A stretch of 64,000 bases of DNA. It comes from Spizellomyces sp. 'palustris'. Lineage: Eukaryota > Chytridiomycota > Chytridiomycetes > Spizellomycetales > Spizellomycetaceae. Below the pieces are notes generated by a model. That model worked only from the letters and a program-made list of their open reading frames with translations, did no database searches and had not been told where the DNA came from. The translations under genes and the position numbers were made by a program. Below are positions 1-11,761 of the stretch, piece after piece (the first letter of the stretch is position 1; each line of letters opens with the position of its first letter). Location: the NCBI GenBank assembly GCA_006535965.1, contig QEAR01000076.1, positions 34,267-98,266 of the forward strand, in the 5' to 3' direction.

Positions 1-81
1 GCTCCCAGTTGCTCGCCGGAGAGACAGCCGGGATGGGATGTCAACCGATCGTCAAAGCACGCGAGGCAGACCTTAGGGGGG
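1..81 (-). CDS. Possible internal exon of a gene running off the left edge
   Basis: Read on the minus strand, an acceptor-like CACAG near 82-86 is followed by an open frame to the window edge. It encodes a Cys-containing stretch (KVCLACFDDRLTSHPGC). The composition looks protein-like, but only about 26 codons are visible and no family is recognised. It could equally be chance. Confidence 0.2.
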
Positions 82-342
82 CTGTGCATACTAATGTGCT
101 TGTCGTCATGGCAACATATGCATGCACAGACCCTCATCCATGATGATAGTGTGTCAAATTCCAATTCCAATGTACTGTAAGTTCGTGTTTGTGACGGTCG
201 AACATTAGCAGTATCTCGGAGCTGGCGGGTGAGGATTGGCAAACCCGCTACATCAATACTATATATTTCCGCATCTCAAAGACAAAGAACCGTATTCAGC
301 ACTGACCGCTCAGGTATCTGCTTTCAGCAAAGACTGCTTTGC

Positions 343-826
343 ATGGAAAAGTATAGGCGCACTGCTGTCGGGGAGGAAACGGAAGGCGATTTAGCAGAGA
401 ATGAAGTCAGGATAGCATCCCATGGGAAAATCCGCGCCTATCTTGCTCAGATATTGGGCCTTCTGAAGGTATCCTGCCTGTTCGATTATAGTAGTTGATA
501 CGAGAACCTCCGTGTAACTGTGTGTTGTGCGGCTACAGGAAGGAAAGCATGTCGTTATTATTGGGAAGGGGAAGACCATCAATAAGGCAGTGACGGTCGC
601 CGAAATTGCCAAGCGGCGCTTAGATGGAAAGGTGAAGCAGGATACCGATATTTGTAGTGTGGAAGCCACAGATGTGTGGGATCCTATTGAGGAAGATTTG
701 GATAGGTACGCAGTCTCTGTTCTGTTGTTTGATTAAACGGCCCTGACACATTACACGCGCTACAGGTTACTTGTAACAAGGCATTTACCATGCATAAAGC
801 TCACCTTGCACATGGTTGATTCATAA
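343..826 (+). CDS. RPP25: Alba-domain protein, RNase P/MRP subunit RPP25/POP6-like
   Basis: A small basic Alba-fold protein of the family that forms the Rpp20/Rpp25 (Pop7/Pop6) heterodimer on the P3 domain of RNase P and RNase MRP RNA. Three exons are read: 343-468, 539-705 and 766-826, with introns GTATCC...CTACAG and GTACGC...CTACAG. The exons join in frame to a protein of about 117 residues. Visible signatures are ENEVRIASHGKIRAYL in strand 1/helix 1, the glycine-rich GKGKTINKAVTVAEIAKRR and the C-terminal RHLPCIKLTL strand, all of which align with RPP25-type proteins. The first ATG (343) sits just ahead of the conserved block. A generic Alba protein such as a Mdp2-like member is the main alternative. 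Confidence 0.8.
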
Positions 827-1158
827 AGTCCATGTGGAGATTTGAAGGGTTCTTTTCTTTCTTTTGTATTCAAGGGCATTGAGTATCTCCCGTACTCATG
901 TCTGCTTGTTACCAAGCTTAATGCATCCGTCCTGCAGTCCATGCATACACTGAGGCAACAGTTGATCCCTGGGCCAAAATTCTTCGACTGTCAGATCGCC
1001 AATTGTTAGCGCTAACCACAACCATTTCACTGCTTTATGTTCCTTCGCCTGCAAATTTACCAAAATCTTTTGGAATGTATTACGACTCTTCTAACAGTTT
1101 ATGTACAAAATCATGTGATGAATGCTGTGCTCAAATGGCGATCTTTGGGGTCAGCCTT
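827..1158. other. Convergent 3' intergenic stretch
   Basis: This lies between the stop codons of the Alba-protein gene and the oppositely oriented TSR2 gene. Only short open frames are present and no RNA gene is recognisable. It presumably holds the two 3' untranslated regions. Confidence 0.5.
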
Positions 1159-1731
1159 TCAATTTCGTCTTCTCCCCTTTTTCGACTGAACTAGTTCAAA
1201 CCCATCTTCATCGACGACAGGATCTGGTCGTCGATTTGGCGTCTCGGACTGTGTGGCTCCGCTATCCACCTCCATGGCGTCACTACCTGTCGAACCATCA
1301 CCCTCATCATCGCTGCTGTCGTCTCCGCCACCCGCCTTCACCGATTCCCCAGCAGCACGACCACTGTTGGGCGCCTTTTCCTTCATCGCCAGCACTTCCT
1401 CCGTCTTTCCTTCTACTACGACGTCACGATACAGGCGAACTAACGTCTTGCCAATTTGTTCTGGGCTGCCGTCGTCCAATTCGGCGTTGAAAACCTCATC
1501 AAAAAAGTCTTTTAGATTCTCTGCTATTTCATGTGGCATGACCTCAGTTCGATATTGCTGAAAGAAGGCGCACGTATGTTCAAGGAGTTCCTGAGGTCGC
1601 TCGGCGGTTGATATCCCAGCCATTTGGTGATCAAGTGCCAATTGCAATGCTGTCCATCGTTCAAAAACACACTGAACGGCATCCGTAAAAAGAGCCCAAA
1701 GCTCAGCCTTTTGGTCAAGTGTCGTTGACAT
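1159..1731 (-). CDS. TSR2: Pre-rRNA-processing protein TSR2
   Basis: TSR2 is the chaperone that binds ribosomal protein eS26 after nuclear import, protects it and delivers it to 90S pre-ribosomes. A single uninterrupted exon encodes 190 residues, close to the usual family length. The N-terminal helical domain (about residues 1-110) carries the family pattern of a Phe/Val-rich helix followed by RWTALQLALDHQ. The C-terminal third is acidic (DDSSDDEGDGS), and the protein ends with the typical DEDGFELVQ box and a short basic tail. The start is the first ATG of the frame. It is divergent from TRM1, with 148 bp between the two start codons, so a shared promoter is likely. Confidence 0.92.
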   Translation of the reverse strand: MSTTLDQKAELWALFTDAVQCVFERWTALQLALDHQMAGISTAERPQELLEHTCAFFQQYRTEVMPHEIAENLKDFFDEVFNAELDDGSPEQIGKTLVRLYRDVVVEGKTEEVLAMKEKAPNSGRAAGESVKAGGGDDSSDDEGDGSTGSDAMEVDSGATQSETPNRRPDPVVDEDGFELVQSKKGRRRN

Positions 1732-1879
1732 TCTACTCTTCTATCGTGGAGTTGTCGTGAGTTGGAGCAAGTTAAAAATCCTGGCATTCTGTCGAAGAGC
1801 ACTTTGGGCTTGTTCCCACGGCAACCGTGCGCAGCACCTTCAATCTCAGGCAAACGCTGGGTGATTCACAGAAGAAACC

Positions 1880-4656
1880 ATGACCACCATGCAACCAACT
1901 TCAACAACAGAAGCACAAGTGGGTACTCTACCTCCCAAAGCGGTCGAATGTGGGCAAGGTTCACAGGACTCTGTGAAGTCGAAAAAGTCCAAAAAGCCGA
2001 AAACCCCGCAAGAACCTACCTGGAAGACCAAGGGGGAGGATGGAACGGTTTTCGTTACAGAAGGTATTAATATTACCACTTCGCTACTTCTTTTATCTAA
2101 GTCCTCACACTCACTGGATACGGCAAATAGGGAAAGCTACCATAAAATTCCCTTCGGATAACTCTGTGTTTTACAATCCTGTCCAGGTTGGTTAGGGTTG
2201 CAATCACGAAAGGTCTTGAACTAACGTCCGTTTTCATACATCCTACTTGCAAACTGACAGGAATACAACCGCGACACTGTAAGTACGCTATCTGGTTCAC
2301 TCGGCGCTCACTGCTTACTCATGTCTACTCTCACTAGTCCATAGCCGCAATAAGCACTTGGAGCAAAATGTTCTTTAAAGAACGAGTAGAGACCGCAGGG
2401 CGACGAAGAAAGGTCAAGCAACCGTCAGGTAAGGTATGATAGCTCTGTGGACGTCGGCTTTTTACTAATTCTCATCATAACCGGAGCCGCACCATCAGGG
2501 AGAGAAAACGGTGACGGGAATGAGAGAAATGAACCAACAAGCCCCCAGAAGAGTGCCATACCGGCCATTTTTAATGGTTACATTGAGGAACACGAAGAGA
2601 TTAAAATGGAAGATTTGGATGATATAGATTTAAGCCAACCGGAGTATAAGGACCAGCGCTTCACAATCCTGGAAGCCCTGTCCGCGACGGGTTTGCGGTC
2701 CATCCGATATGCGAAAGATCTCGAACATGTGGAAACCATAGTGGCCAACGATATCTTATCAGATGCTGTTGAGGCTATTAGACAGAATGTCAAGCACAAC
2801 AATGTGGAGGACATCGTGGTGGCCAACGAGGGTGATGCAAAGTAAGCCTAAACTTTCATTACCGGCCAAATATTGACAATTGGGAACTCGACCTAATTGT
2901 AGTTACTAGCATCTCCATGTACCAAGTGATAAAAAAGCCGTACGATGTCATCGATTTGGATCCATATGGTTCCGCCGCACCTTTTCTGGACGCTGCTGTA
3001 CAGGCAGTCTCTGAAGGAGGTACCTATCATTGTTAGGCTTCCCGTTTGGCTCCCATGTTTTCCCATTATGACATTGTGAAAACAGGTTTGCTGTGCATCA
3101 CTTGTACGGATTTGGCAGTCCTGGCTGGGAATCAACCCGACGCCTGCTGGGCCAAGTACGGAGGAATGCCATTGCCGAATTCACCGTATTGCCATGAAAT
3201 GGTCAGCCTACTGTTTTGCAGCTCACCAGAGTGAGATGGCATATCATGTTTTAATCATTTCTCTGTGCAGGCTCTGCGATTGCTCTTACATACTGTGCAA
3301 ACGTCAGCAGCTCGCTATAAGCGTTGCATAGAACCTCTCCTTAGCTTGAGCATCGACTTCTACGTTCGCATTTTCGTTCGCGTATACACATCGCCTGCCC
3401 TGGTAAAGAAAGCTGCAGGGTAAGTCGATGCGATATAAAGAGGCATCAATACCAACCTCTGATATGAAACATCCTCGTGTCCAGCAAAACTTCGATGGTT
3501 TATCATTGCTCAGGCTGTAGATCCTTTGTGCTACAGCCTATAGGCAAGTCGCCACAAAATGGTGATGGGAAGAAAGTGGGTGCTGCCTGTGGGCCCAATG
3601 TTGGGTCTACATGTGAGCATTGCGGGCGGCGATTTCACGTAAGGTTTTGAGGCTGGGCGTAACCAAGCCGACCCTGTACGCTTAATGATGGCTTTTCTTT
3701 AGATTGGTGGTCCTTTCTACAGCGCGCCAATTCACAACCAAGAATTCATCAAACGAATGTTAAGGCATGTGACAGATGCGCCACAGGAAAAGTATAAAAC
3801 AAAGTCGAGAATGATTGGAATGCTCACGGTCGCTTCAGAGGTAATCCACTGTTAAAGACTTTCTTCTGATTGGATGAACTTGTATGCCAATCTCGCTTCA
3901 GGAGCTGCCGATACCATTTTTCTACGATATAGCCTCTTTGGTCGCTACTGCGAAGTCCATGCCTCTTCCTCTGTTGAAATTCACGTAAGGAACTATGACT
4001 TACTTGCAATGGACATTTGCTTAGCCATCTTCTCCATGTAGATCGGCTTTGCTAAACATGGGTTACAAAGTGTCCTTAACTCACGCTGCTCAGAATTGCG
4101 TCAAAACGAATGCCCCAGGATGGGCGGTATGGGATGTGATAAGAAGACACGTGCAAGAACAGCCACTCAAGGAGCGACCTGCTGACACTCCTGGGTCCAA
4201 TATCTTGGCAAAGCCGTTAAAGTAGGCGACGTGCATATCGATATGCAGAGCCTCAACAGCCATCTGACAGATCTATAGGAATGAAGTATCTTGGGAGCAT
4301 CATCCACAAGCCAACCCATGCTCCAGAAAAATGAAGCTTGTCCGATATCAGGAAAACCCGACTGCGTATTGGGGCCCAATGGTAAGATTAGGCTATTACA
4401 GTCAAGTCCCTTGAAGTGAAAGTTTCTCAAAGTTTCCATAGGAGCGTGCAGGCAGCAAGAAAGCACAAGAAGCTAATGGTAGGTAAGCGCATTTGGCTGG
4501 AAGATATCGGCCACATGGAGGTCTCAAAATCACTTTTCTTGCTTACCAGGCACGAATAAGAAGCGTTCCGGTGATATAGATCAATTGGGAGCCGATCAGC
4601 AGCCGAATGAACAAACGGCTGACGACAGCGCTAACAAGAGGCTGCGGAGTACTTGA
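1880..4656 (+). CDS. TRM1: tRNA (guanine26-N2)-dimethyltransferase TRM1
   Basis: TRM1 makes N2,N2-dimethylguanosine at position 26 of cytosolic and mitochondrial tRNAs using S-adenosylmethionine. About nine or ten exons are visible. Exon 1 ends at 2063 (GAA G|GTATTA), and the next exon restores the conserved KATIKFP...VFYNPVQ segment. The SAM-binding motif [15 protein letters not shown], the catalytic-domain motif [20 protein letters not shown], the [15 protein letters not shown] segment and the Trm1 zinc-like [13 protein letters not shown] motif are all present in family order. A Lys-rich N-terminal extension and a Lys/Ala-rich, low-complexity C-terminus flank the core. The stop is TGA at 4654-4656. 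It is divergent from TSR2. Confidence is high; small exon boundaries are approximate. Confidence 0.96.
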
Positions 4657-4992
4657 GGAATAGCTGCTTGACATCGACCGTGTTTTACGCGGTCTTATTT
4701 ATTTGGACACATTCATATGCATGCGGCATACACACATAATTATATACGTCATTGGTGATCCGTCGCCAACCATTCACTGACAGTTCACCAAGTCAGCCGG
4801 TGTCGGCTGTTTCCAAGCATCTACTATATTTGTCCGTGCAAAACTAATTGCACATAGATACGGTACGGATGATCCGCTGGTAGACAGATATCTACCGAAT
4901 GTGTTCAATTAAAAAGGCAATATCAGAGGGTGTGCGATGCCGCGAGAAAATAATGATACTATAGAATGAAAAACAGCCATATCGATCCCTTG
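4657..4992. other. Convergent 3' intergenic stretch
   Basis: This lies between the TRM1 stop and the COA8 stop on the opposite strand. It is AT-rich with short palindromic runs such as ATATGCATGCGGCAT. No open frame or RNA gene is supported. Confidence 0.5.
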
Positions 4993-5852
4993 TCACCGCA
5001 TAGTGACGCCCTGTGCTCTATAACCACCTCCCACCCTCACAATCGCATGCCCCATTCTTTGCCACCATGCGTCAAGAGCGATCATCGTAGTGCCTGCCGA
5101 TCTCATCAATGCACTCATCTCCGCGCGGAACGCAGGAAAAAGCATGTCTGCGTTCTCCTTCCACCAATCGCTGTTATATCTCGCGTGACGTTCATAGGAG
5201 GCGTTCAAGTATTCTTTGTAGAAAGACGAAAGTTCAGTGGATGTCGGCAATCGATTATGCGACTTGCGTACTGGAAGGCGAATATTAAAAAACGCCTTTG
5301 AAATCTTTGTGACTGCATAGCATACATACTTTCAAGTTCAAAGCTCAACTTTGCATCCTGGAAGTGTTTATTGTTGCTCTCCCAGAACTCATGGTGCCAT
5401 CGTTGAACACGTTCACGGTGTCGCTTCCAAGAGCGTTCTACGTCTGGCAGGCTGTCAGTTTCTTCTCCAAAGCGGAGCAGGCGAATGTGCGATACAGGGT
5501 GCGGAGAGGAGACAAGTAGCGAGGACGAGGGGTGAGGGTTCGGTGAGGATTTTGGTCGGTTGGCCTGTGTACTTGAAGAGCTTTGGATATCTCTTCGTTT
5601 AAGCTGCAATTTGCTGACAGTGAGAACACGCTATCTTGACTGGTCGCAGCCCAGCGCAATTACTTACGGGTATAAGCAGGCAACAGCGGCTCGTGCATCT
5701 ATCCAATGGTCGTATAGAGCGCACCGAATACATATCGACAATTTCTGCGGGGCTAAAAGGTCGCTTTGACGTGGAAAGCTCGGTTCACCGCGGATGCGTC
5801 CGGCAACGACTCGGCCGTGGCAACCAAACTCACGTAGCAACAAAAATGTCAT
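4993..5852 (-). CDS. COA8: Cytochrome c oxidase assembly factor COA8 (APOPT1 family)
   Basis: COA8 is a mitochondrial matrix protein that supports early cytochrome c oxidase assembly and is stabilised under oxidative stress in animals. Three exons join in frame: 5668-5852 (arginine-rich leader starting MTFLLLREFGCHG), about 5335-5613 and about 4993-5238, with donors GTAAGT and GTATGT. The spliced product shows the family's two signatures. The first is a Trp-rich helix (RWHHEFWESNNKHFQDAK). The second is the C-terminal FYKEYL..NYERHARYNSDWW block, here with SFYKEYLNASYERHARYN, which matches the family FYKEFL...YYNRDWY pattern. The N-terminal exon behaves like a mitochondrial presequence. The start codon lies only 60 bp from that of the divergent bL19m gene. 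Confidence 0.87.
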
Positions 5853-5912
5853 GTGACTCCTGGACGAAACTCATCCGATTGCCGAATTTCCTCTGCAAGG
5901 AAGCAACAAATC

Positions 5913-6681
5913 ATGAACGCGAACAGAAGCATCACTCTATTGACTGCCGCCGTTTCGACACTGTCGCGTTCTCGATGCGCATGCAATGCGAACGCTGCTA
6001 TAGGAATTCGGCGGTATGCGGCACCGCGAGCAGTAGGTAGGTGGGAAGACGTTGTTGGACCGCGCTACATTATCGGTTTCTGTTAACCGTTTGTATCTAG
6101 CTCAAGAAGAAGAGCCTGAAGCCGCATTGCCCCCATTTTATCCTCGCGCGCCATCAGGCCCTCTTCCCGACTTGAAGGGAAAATCTCCATCTGATCTCCA
6201 AATTTCTTACGACCCACGCGGACACTACATGGGGCGTCGGCTCATTCGTTCCATTGACGTTGAACTCCGATCTCGCTTAGACCCGGACAACAGAGCCGAA
6301 TTATTTCGAAAAGGATCTCCGACGGCAGTAGAGCCCGGTTCAGTTCTTTTGATTGAGCAAGTCTCCTCGCGGTCACGCCCACGCACACAGGTGTTTGCTG
6401 GGGTTTTGATTGCTGTTAGGCGGAAAGGAGTTATGACGAACATTGTGGTCCGAAATTATGTGCTGGGGACAGGCGTAGAATTGGTGTTGCCTATTTTCTC
6501 GCCGAGCGTGAAGAGAATAAAGGTGCTGAAAAGGGTGACGGGCGTCACGGAAGGTGACAACATTTACTGGTTGCGGGATAAACCTTCGGCGGCACCACTT
6601 GGATTCACCAAAATTGATGAGATGGTTGTCAGAGATAGGGAGCAAGAGAGACGGGCAAAGAAGATGCAAGGCCAGCGTTAG
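5913..6681 (+). CDS. MRPL19: Mitochondrial large-subunit ribosomal protein bL19m
   Basis: bL19m sits at the subunit interface of the mitochondrial large ribosomal subunit. Exon 1 (from ATG 5913) encodes a Ser/Arg/Ala-rich presequence ending GIRRYAAPRAV. A short intron (GTAGGT...ATCTAG) joins it in frame to exon 2, which begins AQEEEPEAALPPF. The conserved L19 SH3-like barrel follows: FRKGSPTAVEPGSVLLIEQ, TQVFAGVLIAVRRKG, TNIVVRNYVLGTGVE and LPIFSPSVKRIKVLKR. The C-terminal extension (DKPSAAPLGFTKIDEMV) is typical of mitochondrial rather than bacterial L19. It is divergent from COA8, another mitochondrial gene. A U-shaped regulation by one shared promoter is inference. Confidence 0.92.
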
Positions 6682-6909
6682 TTTAGGGGTTGCCACTTGT
6701 ATTTATTATTGATAGATGATTTGCTCCCTTCATGCACCGACCGCCTGCAATGACTTCCCTGTGGCACAGTGACGTGTAGTCTGATGACTGTGCAAATAGA
6801 TGCATTGTCGTGGCAACCCGGTCGGTCTTCGCATCGCATTGGCTGCAGTGTCCGTTGAAAGTTGCTGCCCTCGTTCTAGTTAATATCTTCCTAACGAACA
6901 CCGCCGACC

Positions 6910-7743
6910 ATGCTTGCGTCTCGTTCCCTTCTGAGCTCTCGCGTCGCCGTCTCTCAGCTGAGTGAGTTGCCCGTGTGAACGTGGAAATGATTTGTTAGTT
7001 AAATATCCTCTATAAAGACCTCATCAGGGGTGCGGGCCTCGGTCGACAATGCGCCGCGGATGCAGCTATTCCTCGGTCAAAGTACGTAAACTGTTGTAAA
7101 ATCAAGCAGGACACTATTTTCTCATAGTGGCCCTCATACTAGGTTTACCACCACACCCGCCCCGCGCCGTGCCGTTGACATCAACGACCCAGATGCGGCT
7201 AAACCTACGTTGGACGTGGATGCCTATGCAAAGTCTGAACGTCTAGGACGGCCCAGCTCGCCCCACTTCACTATCTACCAAATTCAGCAGCAGATGTACA
7301 TGTCTTTGACTCACCGTGTCACTGGCGTTGGCTTGGGAGCCTGTAAGTTGTGATCTCCTTATGTCGACCCGCGCAATTTGGGGTCTCACGGACTTTTCTA
7401 TCAGTGTTTTACTTGGGCGGTATCTGGTACGCCGTTTCTCCCTACTCATCTGCTGAAGTCGTCAACCTTGTCCACTCTTTACCCCCCTCTGTGGTCTTTG
7501 CGGGCAAGTTCACCCTCGCCCTCCCCATTGTATATCACTCGTTGACTGGTGTCCGACACCTGGTATGTCTCTGAATTGGCCTCATCCGGAGAAGCTGGTC
7601 CTCTCAGAATTGATATTGATTATAATGTCACTTGATAGGTTTGGGATACGGGACGAATGCTTACTGTGAAGAACGTGTACAATTCGGGCTATGCGATCAT
7701 GGCGGCAAGTGCCCTGGGAGCAGCTTATCTTGCAATGCAATAG
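6910..7743 (+). CDS. SDHC: Succinate dehydrogenase cytochrome b560 subunit (SDHC/Sdh3)
   Basis: SDHC is a membrane anchor of respiratory complex II that contributes to heme b and ubiquinone binding in the inner mitochondrial membrane. Five exons are read: 6910-6961, about 7028-7080, about 7145-7341, about 7405-7562 and about 7639-7743. They join to a leader (MLASRSLLSSRVAVSQL) and a mature protein. Visible hallmarks are RPSSPHFTIYQIQ, the quinone-site SLTHRVTGVGLGA (Ser and Arg of the S-x2-R motif) and the heme-ligand segment VYHSLTGVRHLVWDTG, with three hydrophobic helices. The final helix ends YLAMQ. The stop is TAG at 7741-7743. It converges with VPS34 with about 117 bp between stops. Confidence 0.95.
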
Positions 7744-7860
7744 TGCAAAAGTGTGGGCACGTTGAAATGTACATGTTTACATTAATTTCTATATCATACC
7801 CACACCTTGTACTTTGCTATGAACTAAACAATCTTCACTAGCTTCGTCTAATCGCTGGAT

Positions 7861-10800
7861 TTAACTGCGCAGAAGTTGTGCAACCTGATGAATTTTCTCC
7901 ATCACTTGCGGGAAAACCGCCCCGATGCTTTCGTTGATCAATCCTTGAAAATATTGAATAGCCTCCTCATCCGATAAATCTAACCTAAATCTTTCTTGAA
8001 CCTAACATGGATTGGAGAATTTAAGCGAAGGTAGACCGATTCAGATGTGTTTTGCCCATACCTTAAGCACGGCTTTATCAGGTTCTATGGCAATATCGGG
8101 CACGTTCGCATTGACCATGAGTGAGAACAGATTCAATATCAAGTTTGCGTTCTTGCGCAAGCTGTTAAAGGCAATGAAACAGTAGGACTTGAATTTCTGA
8201 TATGCCTGTGAGGATGCGCCTCCCATAGCCTCAACCATTTCTCTGGACAATTTCATGGGGGGCGGGAAAGGCTTTGGGTCGCGTCCAAGGATGAACCCGA
8301 AATCAATATGGAAGAGATTCCCTGTTGCGTACGCTCATTTTTTAGTGGTATGGTTTGGATCACAATGTATTGCCACGCATGCTCACCTGCAGTAGTGAGA
8401 AGTACATTATCCAAGTGCCGATCCCCAATGCCCAGTAAATACGTGATCACGCAGTAGCCAGCTATCAGAGCAAATAGAAATATTAATGATGAGCATGCAG
8501 AATGAGGTAAATTATTACTCACATGTACTGCGAATATACGTATCCATCACAACAGCCGGAATACTGGTTGGTTTTGTACCGTCTGCGCTATTGTGCTCTC
8601 TGAGATACGCCAGGAGGCTGCTATGCTCAGCCAATATTGTGGCTAAAGGATATGAAGGAATGAACTGGACCATGCCTGACGGACGAAATGCAGTGTCAGG
8701 GCAACAGGTAGGCAACTGGATACTGGTTAGGTTTTTCATTTACCATGTTCAGATCCTGTGGCTAGCACCCTATACGGCGTCAGCTTCAAGTCCAGATTCT
8801 CTTTACGAAGGAGCTTGTCCATCAAAGTGATAATCTGCACAACCAGTTGATCCTGTCGCAAATCGTCGCCCGTTTTGAAGATAATCTGATGACCACATTT
8901 AGCGGACAATTATGGTTGATCCACTTCATGCAATAGACCTACCGTGTACTCTGACCCATCCAAGCACGAAAATGCTAGCTTCAAGGGGAACAATGCGCTT
9001 TTGAAAATATTCGCCTTCTCTATCATGGGAAAAGCGGTCGATTTCACATTTTACATGAAACTGGGAATACGGCATAGTACCAGGAATCAGTCCCGTAACT
9101 TGGACCTGTGCATCCAATGGAAGTGGGAGAGGCGGAAACGACAGTAGACCCTTCTTTGGATCTGCTACGAAGTGGCGGAGCAATTCAACCTTTCCAGAAT
9201 CTTTAAAATCCGCACCGTTTAACTTGACCATACTTCAAACAATCATACCTTCTTTGGCCGCGGATCCTTTGATCGCGCTGCCTTGGAAAGCTCAGATAAT
9301 GTTTTTACTAGCTCTGCCTGCCGTTTTAAAATGTCTCGTCGATGTACTCCTTCGGGAACCTTCAAAATGCGCATTAGACCCAAATGTAATATCAACAAGT
9401 AGCCCTATGATTACCTCGACCATGATCTTCATGAATTGAAAAGCCACCTTGCCAAACATCTTTCCCCATTGTTTGTCTTCGCACTCTACCATTAAGTACC
9501 TTGAGCCGCTGTTAACACATGGTCAATTTTCTTCCCTTATATGATCTTCCGTCATACCAATGAAAATAATTTCCTAAAATCGGATTCTTGATTGCTCTGT
9601 CGATCAGGAAGTCCGCTAAAGGAGAGTTTTGCAGCACATTTTTATCTCCGATGCCTTCGAACTTAAGAGCCTGGACAAGCTGCAATAGAAAAAGTTGCAG
9701 GTCCTAAGATAAGGCCTTGTGAGCATTTCAACAAATCAATAATTGCAAAATCCGCCTAGGACCTCATCGTCTGCTTTCTGGAGCTTCATCACTGCGTAAC
9801 CGCGGACGCTCAAATTCTCAAAGGTGGGTCCCAGTAGCTCCAGCGCATCCTCGACGTCAATGTCAACCCACAGGTGCAATAGATCGACAGCTTGCTTCAC
9901 TTCTACATTATCCGTCCATACGACACATTTGAGGAACTTGGTTAACGCCTAGAGTTATTTATCTTCTTTAGTAACTAGGCGCATTGAGCCATATGAGCTG
10001 ACACAAGACAGTATCACCTTTTTATCCCGCGTAAGATAAAATCTGAACTTCCACAGTAAATCTTTCTCTTCGCTCGTCAAGTTCTGTGTTGGTGGATATC
10101 GCAGTATTTTCTGCAACAAAGGCCGGATTAGGTTAATAGAGATGTATGAGAAAAATGGCGGTATCACGATACATTTAATTCATCTCGGATTTTGGCATTG
10201 GGTTTGAGATCTCTGTCCAAGGGTCCATTTCGATGGCTTCGGGCCAGTTTACGATGCTTGTTCTCAACAGGATTATCCCTGGCGGCCTCGGGGTCTGCCA
10301 CTATTTGTAGATTGGACTCAACTGGAGGCGGTGGCGGTGCTGGCAGTCGATATTCCTGTCCATACCATGTTAGCAATGTAGACCCTTTCCATGGCCAGGA
10401 TTTCATCACACAACCTTCTCGTAGAACACCAGCGGAAAATCGAATTGTGGCAAGTCGACATACAGAAATAGATGCTTCGTGCGCATCCCTTCCATCTGGC
10501 CTATGGATTAATAGGTTGAATATGTAATCCATCCGTTTCCAGCTCTTACTTTGTTTATTCTTTCGATTTCTCGGAATGCCAATCGATCTAACCAGTCGAC
10601 TCTGGTCATGTCTCCACGTTCATAACGGCGCATCAGCTATGAACACATAGGAAAGAAGCATTTTAATCTCGACACTTGCAACACAATAGGTGACATCAAT
10701 GTGAACACCTTTTCCAATCGATCCATATCACTCGCGGTATCGACCTTGCTTGGAGTGGAGGTCATAACTTGACCGTCAGCCTCATTCCACGGCCATATAA

Positions 10801-11549
10801 ACAATTTATGTTTGCCTTGTTTAACAGTACTTTGACGCATTAAAGGAATCTCATAAGCCGATGGACAAGTAAGTCAGTTTATGGCTGAAGGAAAGAAATC
10901 GTACTTGTTTTTTCCAAATAGACGAAATGTCGTGCCCCCCAATGGGACGGCCTTTCTCGGAGCGTATGCTTCCCATACGGTCAATGCTAACTGCGCGCCC
11001 AAAGGTAAATCTCGATATTTCAATGGTATTACTATCCATTCGTTCCATCTATTAAAAGAGAGCACTATTATCTCTTTGAAATCATTTGGAATATTAAGGA
11101 ACAAGCTTCGGCCATGATTGTAGATTAATACAAATGTGGGGCGCTACTCACGTCCAGTGTGCGTGGAACGAGTGATATGCAGTACGAATGGGCAGGGTTA
11201 TAGCCTTATTGTCGGAGAACAGTTGACAAGTCACGTAGAGATCGGGGAGCTCACTTTACAGATGCCAAAAGTTGAGTTAAATGGAATGGTGCGAGTCAAC
11301 GATTGGTGGACGCCGACCTCGAGCGGGAAGTAGCTTTACATCGTAGATGCGGGTCGTTCAACACTTCAGCAAAGTCTCTTTGAGGGGGACATCCCTCCAA
11401 GGAGGAACTTTCAAGAGAATAAACGGGTAAATATCTTCAGGGTAGATGGACACCGCTGGCTATGCAAGTTACATTTTAATGCGGACAAGAAGGTCGAGAT
11501 CCGATGTTAGACAATAGGAGAAGTCTTTTATTTGGGCTCTAGAGTCCAT
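7861..11549 (-). CDS. VPS34: Class III phosphatidylinositol 3-kinase VPS34
   Basis: VPS34 makes phosphatidylinositol 3-phosphate for autophagy and endosomal sorting, in complex with VPS15 and Beclin. More than a dozen exons run from ATG 11549 ([19 protein letters not shown]). The C2 domain is recognisable by [21 protein letters not shown] and [16 protein letters not shown], with [14 protein letters not shown]. The PIK helical domain contains [22 protein letters not shown]. The kinase domain has the catalytic [16 protein letters not shown] loop and the activation-loop start [19 protein letters not shown]. Length and order are normal for the family. The extreme C-terminus ends VAQLLRS instead of the usual aromatic Y-W-R tail. 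SMN lies upstream in the same direction. Confidence 0.96.
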
Positions 11550-11761
11550 TAGCAAGTCGACGGTGGAGCCAATGCCACCAGATGGGAGGAAAGACCTACA
11601 GTACAGCGTGTTGGGCGATCTATCATGTGGCGCCGGGCATGTTTAATCGATTATATCCAGGTTCCAGCCGCTTTAACCAAGAACTTAACCGGTAAGTGTA
11701 TTAAATATACAGGTGGGACCAGTCTCCCAAATAATGATGCATGAATGTATGAACACTATTG

